The translations under genes and the position numbers were made by a program. DNA of 64,000 bases from Candidatus Nitrosocosmicus oleophilus (GTDB lineage Archaea > Thermoproteota > Nitrososphaeria > Nitrososphaerales > Nitrososphaeraceae), in contig NZ_CP012850.1 of the NCBI RefSeq assembly GCF_000802205.1, positions 124,001 to 188,000 on the forward strand, written 5' to 3'. This document shows, piece by piece, positions 28,151 to 37,094 of the stretch (position 1 is the first letter of the stretch; each line of letters starts with the position of its first letter). The notes beneath the pieces were generated by a model. The model searched no databases. It was not told where the DNA came from and worked only from the letters and a program-made list of their open reading frames with translations.

Positions 28151-29165
28151 GGAAGATTCTGCTTTGTTGCATAATTCCTTATTCTCCGGTTATCATCATG
28201 ATCATCATGTTATATTCTTCTAAAAATGTTATACAATGATACTTTTATCATGATCTCCTTTACCATGTTTTGAAACCTGTTTGCTGATGTGTATTCACCA
28301 AACATTCTCTTTATAGCTGAGAACACAGTTTCAGATATCCATCTCTGTCCGTATTTTCTTTTTGTCTTCCATTTCAACAGATCCTTTGCTTGTAACTTTA
28401 CTTCGTTGTTCCTTAACCTATTGTTTTTAGGAGAAACAATAGAGTTCCTTCTTACCTTTATACCTGGATTGATCTTTTTGTCCTCAAGATACACAAAGTT
28501 TGGATTTGAATCATAGGCTCCATCAGCTAGTACCGATTTTATCTTTACAGTGTTTGGTTCTCTCGAATCCAAAACATGATTGACTAGTTTCTTTAGCATT
28601 TTCCCATCATGTACCTTCTCATCTGTCACTTCCAAAGCAATGATTTTCCTGGTCTTTATGTCTACAGCAACGTGGATCTTGAGATATCCTTTTCTATTTT
28701 GTGTATTCCATTTCTCATCCATCCACTGACCTCTGTTAGTAATCTTGATACCTGTACTGTCTATTGATATTATTAGGTCATCATCGTCATCCATCTTGTC
28801 TCTTTTAATATCGATGTTTAGCTTGTTGATTCGTTTACAGATGTGACCATAACTTGGTGGATTAGCAGGTAACCTTTTTCCTGTGGCCTTAATTATACCT
28901 TGGGTTTGTCTGTATGGTAGGTGAAATAAATAGCGAATGTAACCAATGGCCAAGATGAAAGAATCTGGAAATACAAATGGTTTACCCTTTTTGTTTATAT
29001 TCATATTCTCTATCTCTGAACCCCAACCATCAAGGAAATCATACGAGAAGAGGATCTCACCGCGTTGAACTAATGAGCGATTGTAAGAGGGCCAGTCTAT
29101 CACAAATAATCAATCTGTTCATTCCAGCTAAATATGTTGAGTTAGGCGACAAAGCAGAAGATTCC
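28151..29165 (-). mobile_element. IS5-type insertion sequence, about 1015 bp
   Basis: Imperfect terminal inverted repeats at 28151-28174 and 29142-29165 share TTCTGCTTTGTYGC in their core (about 20 of 24 match). One transposase gene fills the element. I could not see a convincing target duplication beside the ends, so the insertion may be old or the ends a few bases off. Confidence 0.75.
28210..29103 (-). CDS. IS5-family DDE transposase
   Basis: 297 residues. Catalytic triad candidates: first Asp in ISIDSTGIK, second Asp in VLADGAYDS, Glu in RWISETVFSAIKRMFGE with the family Y-x2-R/K-like spacing. N-terminal part FILAIGYIRYLFHLPYRQTQGI is the DUF4096-like/IS5 DNA-binding segment. GTG start. 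Full length, so possibly active. Confidence 0.88.
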   Translation of the reverse strand: MIDWPSYNRSLVQRGEILFSYDFLDGWGSEIENMNINKKGKPFVFPDSFILAIGYIRYLFHLPYRQTQGIIKATGKRLPANPPSYGHICKRINKLNIDIKRDKMDDDDDLIISIDSTGIKITNRGQWMDEKWNTQNRKGYLKIHVAVDIKTRKIIALEVTDEKVHDGKMLKKLVNHVLDSREPNTVKIKSVLADGAYDSNPNFVYLEDKKINPGIKVRRNSIVSPKNNRLRNNEVKLQAKDLLKWKTKRKYGQRWISETVFSAIKRMFGEYTSANRFQNMVKEIMIKVSLYNIFRRI

Positions 29166-29657
29166 TTCAATATTCCCATGTAAGATGAAAAATATCGCAA
29201 AGGATGATCACAGTGAAATTAAATCCAGTTAGGAGAGACACACGGAAATTTACAAGATAGAAATGTGAAGATGTGAAGATATATGAGATAGGAACTCGTA
29301 CTCAGAATAACGACGGCCTCGTTTTATTTGTGTAATACTCATGGTTATCTTTGATTGGGCTGGACTTTTAGAATGTTTTTGATATTACTGCTGTAAAATC
29401 ATTCTATATTTGTATTAATATAGATACATAATACCTTGAAATTTTTTTAATACCATTACGAAAAAAACTAAACTACCAACCCTGTAGATGAGCATTGTGC
29501 TAAGGAAATCATACGAACACTAGAGTCAAACTAATATCGGCAAGAGACAAAATGAAAATGATATGACAGTACAAAGGATCAGGACACATCAAATTAAACT
29601 GCATTGTACAATAAATTGTCGATGAATTTAAATAATTTGTAGAAGATTGACATTCAA
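29166..29657. other. Spacer without recognised content
   Basis: 492 bp between the insertion element and the sensor-like gene; no gene seen. Confidence 0.35.
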
Positions 29658-31051
29658 TTGAGCAGAGCAAAAAATATTGAATCTGCTTTTCAAATCAAGT
29701 ATAAAACGAAGTATTTGCTCTTCGGATTTATTATTGCAATAGCTGCAGCTATCGTAATTATACATATAATACTATATAATACTAACGATGATAGATACAT
29801 AGGCACAACTTCAGCAGTTTTGTTGGGATCATCCACCTGTATGGCACTGTTTATAATACTTTCAAATCCCAGAAATATAGAAGTTCAGAAATTTAAACTC
29901 GTTTTCGTAGGAGTATCCCTCTGGTTCCTTGGTGAATTCTCCTACACGTATTATCAAATTGTCTTGGGTATAGATGCTCCATACCCGGGTATCGGAGAAA
30001 TTTTCTATGTTGCAGGATATGTGCCTCTAATTCTTTTTACCTACAGATCATTTAAGACTATAAACAGAAACGGCATTATAAAACATAGTTCGATAGTAAT
30101 TGTAGTAACACTAGCATCTATTTTGCCTGTAATATCAACTATCCAAATTTTTAGTCAAGAAGTAAATTTTCAAATCCAATTGCCCGACATAGTGATTAGT
30201 ACCATAACTAACTATGGTGATATCGTTTTACTCTCTCTTTCAATACTCATTCTAACCAAGTTACCCAGAAGTAACCCATATATCTATCATTGGATATTAT
30301 TTACCTCTTTCCTGATATTAGCAACCATCACAGATCTCATCTACTTAACCGCAGCGATTGTTGATGAAGAATTTCTTTCAAAGACTGAATGGACATGGAA
30401 AGCGATGTGGGCGTTGGCCTATCTATGCATTCTAGCTTCATTATTTTGGTATTATAAACTGATTCAAATATTAAGCGAAAACTCTGCAGAGTACTACAGC
30501 CGATTGCTGGAAATGTCAGGCTATGCAGCAAAATATGATAACAATATTTCAGTTGAAACCAAAGGAGAACTTCTCAAGGAGGATCAATTGCATACTGATA
30601 ATATGCAAGATTTCAAATTGGTTGAAAATCGTATTAATGAAATAATAAAAGGTGCAAAATACGAGATCGCTATTTTATTTTGTAATTTAACCTCTTTGAG
30701 AATAAGCGAAACCCATAGTATCCTAGAATTTCTAAAGGAAAAAACAAGGTCGAATATTTAGTAAGGATTCTTTTTCCGTCAGGTGTCGACGACAGAATTA
30801 TTGATAGTTATAGCGAGATTGCCAATGTACGGATCTTTGAAAGAAAAATAGATGATGATAATATTATCATAGTACCTGACTATAATAAAGTATTACTGAC
30901 TTCGACTTCTACCGCAGATCCTATCAAAGACGACAAGGAACCAGCATATTTTGTATCATATTCGGATAACGAAAGAATAGCCTATGCATACATAACAACG
31001 TTTGAAAAATTATGGTTACTTCAAACCGTAACGAAATTGGAGGTAAGATGA
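29658..31051 (+). pseudogene. Frameshifted multi-TM sensor-like protein
   Basis: The first frame (29658-30761) codes eight TM helices (about residues 18-270) and then IKGAKYEIAILFCNLTSLRI, stopping in KTRSNI. A one-base shift near 30750 continues as EYLVRILFPSGVDDRII, NIIIVPDYNKVLLTSTS and TTFEKLWLLQTVTKLEV to a stop at 31051. The cytosolic part resembles the PLD-like/TrmB-type effector region of archaeal sensor kinases. No HisKA or HATPase domain follows, so even the repaired gene is a truncated kinase relative or a stand-alone sensor. Confidence 0.7.
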
Positions 31052-31356
31052 AATCATTTACTACTTGAATTTTAACTATCATACTAGTCCCTCTGTGGAG
31101 AAAAAGATTGATCTCCCCCTTGATGCAATTCCTCCATCTAAATATTTCCTGTTTTATCACAGAAGTTTTGAGAATCTTGTGTACAAACTAAAATCCCAAA
31201 TCTACATAGGCACAATATATAAACCTCACATATATTGAAGACTTTTGAAAAATCAGAATTCAATTATCTTGATCTGTTTTTCTTTACGAATTCATAAATA
31301 TCTAAAAAGAAACTGAAATTTCTTAAATATGTATGATTCTTAATATATTTCAGAGT

Positions 31357-31872
31357 ATGAATACTATAGATTGTATTGCCACAAAACTGGATATAAGAGA
31401 ATTTAATGATGAGAATGTCTCGTCAAGCATAATATCTACAATTCTTGATTCTGCCAGGTATAGTGGCAGTGGCCTAAATACTCAACATTAGAGATTCATA
31501 GTAACAAAGGAAAAAAATAACCTAAAGAAATTGTCTGAAGATAGTATTAGCGGGCAATGGATAATTGGAGCAAATTTTGCTATCATAATATTAACAGATC
31601 CAAAATACGGTTTTCATGTACTGGATGCAGGAAGAGTTATACAAAATATACAATTATCTGCCTGGGACAACGCTGTTGGTTCAGGATTATATACTGGGAT
31701 AAGAGAAGATAAAATGAGAAACGATTTCAATATCCCATCTAGTTTGAGCATCTCTGCGGTGGTAGGTTTTGGGTATCCTAAAAAGTCCATTACAGGGAAG
31801 AGGAAAAATCGCAAACCATTAAACGAATTGGCTTACAAAGAAGTTTTTGGAAATTCTGATAATTTGCTGTAA
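31357..31872 (+). pseudogene. Nitroreductase-family gene with Trp codon changed to TAG
   Basis: One continuous frame from ATG 31357: NTIDCIATKLDIREF, SARYSGSGLNTQH, TAG at 31489-31491, then RFIVTKEKNNL and on to 31872. In nitroreductases the motif is N-T-Q-P/H-W-R-F, so the stop replaces the conserved Trp (TGG to TAG). The downstream part retains FMN-fold marks (LDAGRVIQNIQLSA, AVVGFGYPKK). Without this codon the product would be 171 residues. Pseudogene most likely. Confidence 0.8.
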
Positions 31873-32186
31873 TCGGTCACAGAAAAGAATCAACAAAATT
31901 TATTCTGATATGACATCCGATGAGGAGTGTGCGGGTTTCCGTTGCAATTTTCCGCATAAAGGAGGTCCAAACAGGATATTTCAAGATTTATTTACACTTT
32001 TCAAATACTGAATATTCAAAATGAATTATTATGAGATACCGTTTATGTAAACAATCTGGTCAATATTATTGATTTAGACCTGTCCTCTATTTTTAATATT
32101 TGATATTAGATGTTTAACAACGCGTTTCGTATGATTAGATTCTATGTACAAATTTAGATAGTATCAGACTGTATTCCTTAACCAAA
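31873..32186. other. Spacer without recognised content
   Basis: 314 bp; one slightly GC-richer patch near 31920-31980, not enough to call an RNA. Confidence 0.35.
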
Positions 32187-32663
32187 TTAGTTGCACATTT
32201 TTGAAAATGCTTCTTCAGCTGCCTTTTTCATTTCCTCTTTTGTTAGATCCTTGATGTGTGTCGCTATTGACCAGATATGTCCAAACGGATCCTGGATAGT
32301 TCCATGTCTATCACCATAGAACCGATCTTGAACCGGGAATAACGATTTTCCCCCTTCAGTTACTGCAAGATTAAATGTTTTGTCCACATCTTCAACATAT
32401 AGATACAGCGATACTGGACTTCCACCAATGGTTGTAGGCGATAAACTTTTCATTTCTGGAAATTCATCTGATAGCATAATCTTTGAATCACCGATCAGTA
32501 ATTCTGCATGAGCTACGGATTTGTTATCCGGCATCATCATGGTTCCCTTGTCAATTGCTCCAAACACTTTTTTATAATATTCAATTGCCTTTAGTCCATC
32601 CTTTACTATTAACATAGGTGTGATGGAATGATACCCATCTGGAATTTTTTTCACTTCGTTCAT
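32187..32663 (-). CDS. VOC-family (PhnB/glyoxalase-like) protein
   Basis: 158 residues with the VOC beta-alpha-beta-beta-beta halves: YHSITPMLIVKDGLKAIEYYKKVFGA, then SLYLYVEDVDKTFNLAVTEGG and GTIQDPFGHIWSIATH. The last motif (DPFGHIW) is typical of PhnB/YdhR-like proteins that bind small ligands. A metal-dependent enzyme or resistance role is possible; substrate not deducible. Confidence 0.85.
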   Translation of the reverse strand: MNEVKKIPDGYHSITPMLIVKDGLKAIEYYKKVFGAIDKGTMMMPDNKSVAHAELLIGDSKIMLSDEFPEMKSLSPTTIGGSPVSLYLYVEDVDKTFNLAVTEGGKSLFPVQDRFYGDRHGTIQDPFGHIWSIATHIKDLTKEEMKKAAEEAFSKMCN

Positions 32664-32925
32664 TGATTATTTTATAAATTGCTTAAATTTATGATAGCTT
32701 GTTTAAGTTTGTTGACAGTTTGTTAACTATTGTGATTAAATGTGTATAGCAGTAATACTCAGTGTAAGTTTTTAGTTGTTAGGTGTCCCAACATATTATT
32801 AAAATGTTTTAAAATACATTGGATACAAAGATCTGAAATTTTCAAACATAAATAGAAAGGTTAATCAGGATATTAGATATAAGCAACAACTAATGCTTCC
32901 ATTTATTTTCCCAATCCTTTTGGTT

Positions 32926-33519
32926 TTAATTTCTCTTTACTTCATAGTGGAGCAAAACTGTCCCAGAGTCAAATGCTATTGATTCAACAAGGGATAGTTT
33001 ACGAACCTCTTTCAAGTCCCCAAATATGGTCTTTCCATTCCCAATTGCAACAGGATTGATAAACAAATAATACTCATCAATCAAGTTTTCTTTAATCAAG
33101 GAAGAATCAAATGAAGCACCACCATAAACTATGATATCGCCACCTTCTTGGCTCTTTAAGTTTGTAATTTCTTCCTTTAGATCGCCAGTTGCTATTTCAG
33201 TATTTGGCCACTCAGATTTGGTTAGTGATTTAGTAAAAACAATCTTTGGTGTTTCTATCATTTTTTTAGCAAATGGATACCAGGGGTCATCGGGTTTTTT
33301 CACAAAATTAGACCAAGTTGTTATAAAGTCATCAGTCATTTTCCTTCCCAAGAGAATGGTATCAACTGGTTCGTGTAACCTGTCTTCATATTCTCGGAAT
33401 TTTTCATCCCAAGTAAAGTCTATCCAGTCCATTTCATTATTGGGTCCTGCAATACAGCCATCAATGGACATTCCTACATGTAGTTTTAATTTTCTCATAG
33501 CCTTGTTATTATCACTCAT
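32926..33519 (-). CDS. Dihydrofolate-reductase/RibD C-terminal family protein, copy A
   Basis: 197 residues. N-terminus KLKLHVGMSIDGCIAGPNNE, then TILLGRKMTDDF, DIIVYGGASFDSSLI and INPVAIGNGKTIF are the RibD_C/DHFR-like NADPH-binding hallmarks. Such stand-alone proteins reduce unknown small substrates. A close paralogue lies at 61514-62104, and the similarity extends about 150 bp upstream, so the pair arose by duplication of gene plus promoter. Confidence 0.87.
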   Translation of the reverse strand: MSDNNKAMRKLKLHVGMSIDGCIAGPNNEMDWIDFTWDEKFREYEDRLHEPVDTILLGRKMTDDFITTWSNFVKKPDDPWYPFAKKMIETPKIVFTKSLTKSEWPNTEIATGDLKEEITNLKSQEGGDIIVYGGASFDSSLIKENLIDEYYLFINPVAIGNGKTIFGDLKEVRKLSLVESIAFDSGTVLLHYEVKRN

Positions 33520-33575
33520 CTATATTCCCCCAAAATTTTTAATTTGAAGATGCTGTATTGTACGTGTCAAATTTC

Positions 33576-33668
33576 ATTGACTCAAAATATTCTTGCAAAT
33601 TAGGATTAACCATTGGTATTAGGACATGAAGGGCCCTAATAACTATAGAAGGGATCAAAAGTATAGTT
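33576..33668. repeat. Duplicated upstream block of DHFR-like gene A
   Basis: Matches 62161-62253 and starts the same distance (57 bp) before both genes; shared pieces include TTCTTGCAAAT and GGGATCAAAAGTATA. Confidence 0.7.
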
Positions 33669-33669
33669 G

Positions 33670-33984
33670 AAATTCATCTCGCTCTGTCAGTGAATAACGA
33701 TCATGGGCATAGTCTTTCCAATTGGAGATAGATTCACAATTAAAGGAATTTTCTTTTTGACAGATACCACAATTAAAGTTCATCATTCAAAGAAAATTTC
33801 ATACTTGTCTCATACAAAAAGATTATTTCTTGTTGTTGATTCTAGTATGAGTTACGGTATTGATATCGATTCGATAGTAAATAGTTTGAATTATTATGTT
33901 ATCTTCAAATAGAGTTGCATTTCAACTTTAATGAATGAAAGTACATTCATGGATCTTCCCTATCTATAAAAAAATATAATTACT
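33670..33984. other. Spacer; weak 69-codon frame only
   Basis: A plus-strand frame at 33703-33912 has no family likeness and no clear promoter; I do not call it a gene. Confidence 0.3.
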
Positions 33985-35748
33985 TTATAGTTGGCCATGT
34001 GTTTCAGAAACTAAGTTAACAATGTCTCTTCCAGGATTTAACAATATCTCCTTACATTCGACTGGTAAATCCTTGGCTAAAATCTTTTCTTTGTATTTAT
34101 TGTAAGCATGAACTACCTCATCTTTTTTCATTCTATAGAGTAATTGTTCAGTTGTAATAACTTCTCTAGCTTCATTAATGATCTCATCGCCTTCTTCCAT
34201 GGACATAATACCTTCTGAAATTAAATCTTCTATTCCAAATATTAGTTCCATCCTGTCAATTGAAATCCGGGCATCAAATTGACCTGCTTGTATCAATTTT
34301 CTAACACTATTTGGAGTAAAGTCTGTAACTTTGCCAAATGTTGCCTCAGGAGTTTCAAGCCTATCAATTCTCCATACCTTGGATATTCTAGGTTTTCCCA
34401 AAAAGAGATCTCTGTTAGTTGTGAATTTGTATTCACCTATTCGTGCAATCGTTTTTGCTTTTTTGTTTAAGATCTCATCAATTTCGGTAGAGAGACCTTT
34501 GGACCTTGCAAGGTTTATAAGATCTCGTGTCATGTTGACAAAGTCTGTAAAAGCATATGCTACCTGCTCATCATATGCAGTTCTATCGTGGAAGAAAATA
34601 TCGTTCTCCCTATCATCTACTAGATCCTTGTCTGTGGGAATATCTCTAGGTGTAAGAGGATGCAAGTTGACTATAAATACTTCGAGTTCTGGAATGCGGG
34701 CTATCAAGGCGGTGCAGCTCTCCTTGGCTTCTATCTTATTTTGATTAATTTTTGTATATTCCATCCAATAATTTCGATGTGCTGATAAAAGTTCTCTTAA
34801 TGGAGTGTTACTAAGATAACCCCCATCCCAAAGTTGTCGTGTAGTTCCAGTATGAGAATCTTCAATATGAGAATGATTCATGGCGTATTTACCCAGAGCA
34901 CTGGCTAGTACCTGATCTACTCCTATACCGTCATAGAAAATCAAGTGTCTATTCTCAGAGTTTCCGTATTCAGAATACCATCTACCTTTTTTGATATTCT
35001 TGCTACTATTTTCATTATTGTCTAATTCGGAGTCATAACCAAGAGTACTATTATCTATACCTTTATCATCCAATCTATGATCATTTTTTTCAGGTGCATC
35101 ATGTAATTTCTCATAGCTATCGAACACTACAGTAGAACTAAAATCTTGAATATCAACGCTAGTAAGTAATAGTCTTGGTTGTCCATCTTCTAATCGAGTC
35201 TTTATAGGAAAATCTACAAACTTTGATAAGTAATCTTTTAATGGGGTAAAATCATATTTCCACCATGGTAAGAAATCGGTAAACGGATTTAGAAATTTTG
35301 AACCTAAATGAGGAATAGATTTAAACATATTTGGAACTCCACGCGGACTAAAAGCAAATTCAAAAATGGACCAAAACCTTCTAGCATTTTCTGCATCAGC
35401 CAAATCCTGATTGAGTATTTTCATATTATCCCAGTAGATTCGAACTAATGAATTCCTGTGAAATAAGCTGTCTGCTATTGATGAACACATAAGTCCTTCC
35501 CAAAATTCTAAAAGTTTCTCATCTGAGCCATCCCAACTATTATTTTCTAGATAGTGCCCAATCAAAACAGTTGAGTTTATCGCACCTATCGAAGTGCCTG
35601 CTACTATATCAAACAATCTTCCATCCAAGCTTTCCTTTCTCGCTTTCCTATAGATTTGTTGATAAGTACCCGCTTCATAAGCGCCTAATGCTCCTCCACC
35701 CTGAAAAACAAGAGCTCTCTGAAAATAATTATCTCCACCTATGGACAT
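33985..35748 (-). CDS. Patatin-like phospholipase
   Basis: 587 residues. The oxyanion loop FQGGGALGAYEAG (about 15-27), nucleophile motif GTSIGA (about 50-55) and catalytic Asp in LWDGGYLSNTPLREL form the Ser-Asp dyad of bacterial patatins. An acidic insertion (about residues 215-260, Asn/Asp/Ser-rich) separates the dyad elements. The C-terminal 150 residues are helical and charged, of unknown role. No signal or TM: cytosolic acyl hydrolase acting on lipids or acyl esters. Odd for an organism with ether lipids, so bacterial origin is possible. Confidence 0.87.
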   Translation of the reverse strand: MSIGGDNYFQRALVFQGGGALGAYEAGTYQQIYRKARKESLDGRLFDIVAGTSIGAINSTVLIGHYLENNSWDGSDEKLLEFWEGLMCSSIADSLFHRNSLVRIYWDNMKILNQDLADAENARRFWSIFEFAFSPRGVPNMFKSIPHLGSKFLNPFTDFLPWWKYDFTPLKDYLSKFVDFPIKTRLEDGQPRLLLTSVDIQDFSSTVVFDSYEKLHDAPEKNDHRLDDKGIDNSTLGYDSELDNNENSSKNIKKGRWYSEYGNSENRHLIFYDGIGVDQVLASALGKYAMNHSHIEDSHTGTTRQLWDGGYLSNTPLRELLSAHRNYWMEYTKINQNKIEAKESCTALIARIPELEVFIVNLHPLTPRDIPTDKDLVDDRENDIFFHDRTAYDEQVAYAFTDFVNMTRDLINLARSKGLSTEIDEILNKKAKTIARIGEYKFTTNRDLFLGKPRISKVWRIDRLETPEATFGKVTDFTPNSVRKLIQAGQFDARISIDRMELIFGIEDLISEGIMSMEEGDEIINEAREVITTEQLLYRMKKDEVVHAYNKYKEKILAKDLPVECKEILLNPGRDIVNLVSETHGQL

Positions 35749-36415
35749 TTAAGATATTCTCCAAACCTTTTTTTGTTGAATATTAGTACTCCAAATTCCA
35801 GCTTATTCATAGAATAGGTATCCATGTATTCAAATTTAATCTTTTGAATAGATTTATTATCAATGATTAATTTGAGATAGAGAAAAGAAAATAATTTTCT
35901 ATAACGGTTTGCGTAAACATGATTCAAGATTGAATACATTATCTATTAATAGTAACGCATCACTATATAGCAACATGGTAGATACGACTGAACAAATCAC
36001 TTTTTCAAAAAAATAAAGCTAATGGAATTAATGTAAGGTATTTTAGAAAAAGCTCAACAGAATAGAGAATATGGAGAAAAAACCAGATATTCCTATGTTG
36101 GCAACGGGCGGGGATGTAGCTAGAGGCAATTATACTGCAATAACACTTCAATTAGTTGCAAACAGCGTTACAGGCATAACGTTACCAAATATAGTTCATG
36201 TTAACACCCCTTGAGGAGACCCAAACTTTCATATCAAACAAATACATTAATTTTTTAAATAATATTATTTTTTAGACTTGGATCGTTTTGTGTATTAGCA
36301 ACAGCTTCCATCGGTGGTAATTAAGTTCCTAGTAGCAATTGGATTTATATTATTACAGTTTACTGATAAATTAGAGTTTTTAACACACACCTATGCTCCC
36401 GCTCATGTTTGTGTG
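35749..36415. other. Spacer with a short gene remnant and a dispersed motif
   Basis: A plus frame at 36071-36214 (47 codons, with ATGGDVARGNYTAITLQLVA) has protein-like composition but no full domain; it may be the start of a decayed gene. The dispersed motif lies at 36316-36357. Confidence 0.35.
36316..36357 (+). repeat. Dispersed intergenic motif, copy 3
   Basis: Core TTAAGTTCCTAGTAGCAATT followed by GGATTTATATTATTACA. Confidence 0.5.
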
Positions 36416-36796
36416 TCATCTTTCATTAACAATACTTAGAATATTGCCATCGGGATCTCTAAACCAGGCAAGCTTCATCTTACCATCAATATGAATATCC
36501 CCTTCTATTGTTACGTTCTGGCGGCTATAGTGTTCGAAGGTGACATTCTTTGATTTCAGTGTTGGTACAATATCTTCTATATTCTCACCTACATACCAAG
36601 TTACTGCTGTAGCCTGATTGGTTCCAGCATATTGTGACTGATAAATGAGGAGGTCAGTAGTACCGCTCCTGAGCAATATCGAGCTCAATCCTTCGGCCCC
36701 AACCTGTTTCAGACCCAGTATTTCTTCATAAAATTTTTTGGCTATACTCAGATCCTTAGCAGCAATATTTACTGTAAGGTTTTTGTCTCCCAACAT
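36416..36796 (-). CDS. VOC-family (glyoxalase-like) protein
   Basis: 126 residues: LTVNIAAKDLSIAKKFYEEILGL at the N-terminus and LAWFRDPDGNILSIVN at the C-terminus are the two VOC half motifs. Single-domain, probably a dimer; ligand unknown. Not closely similar to the VOC protein at 32187-32663. Confidence 0.85.
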   Translation of the reverse strand: MLGDKNLTVNIAAKDLSIAKKFYEEILGLKQVGAEGLSSILLRSGTTDLLIYQSQYAGTNQATAVTWYVGENIEDIVPTLKSKNVTFEHYSRQNVTIEGDIHIDGKMKLAWFRDPDGNILSIVNER

Positions 36797-37094
36797 TTCG
36801 ATGCATTAAATGCTATGATATATTAAATAATCATTGCGGGCAATACACTCCATAATTCAAAAGATTAGCAAATTTTGATTGCCTAGGAACAACGAAATTG
36901 TTGATTAAGATCATGTAAAGCATTTCCGATTCTACATTTTTGCCTAGATGTAAGTCAAACGATAATTTATCGATTAAACTAGTAATCCCTAGTCTCGTTT
37001 TTATATAGTATCTTCGAGCTTTGAATTCAATAAATGAGACACATCACGTGAATATGTACTTTTTAAATATGATAATTAACAATAATACATCTAA

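Noticed and set aside
28150-29166. Target-site duplication of the insertion sequence
   Set aside because: The bases next to the inverted repeats (AATG and TTCA) do not match.
20651-31491. Amber (TAG) recoding as explanation of interrupted genes
   Set aside because: TAG also ends intact genes here, and other lesions are frameshifts or TGA; ordinary decay or sequence error is simpler.
33703-33912. 69-codon plus-strand frame
   Set aside because: No domain, no clear promoter, AT-rich composition as expected by chance.
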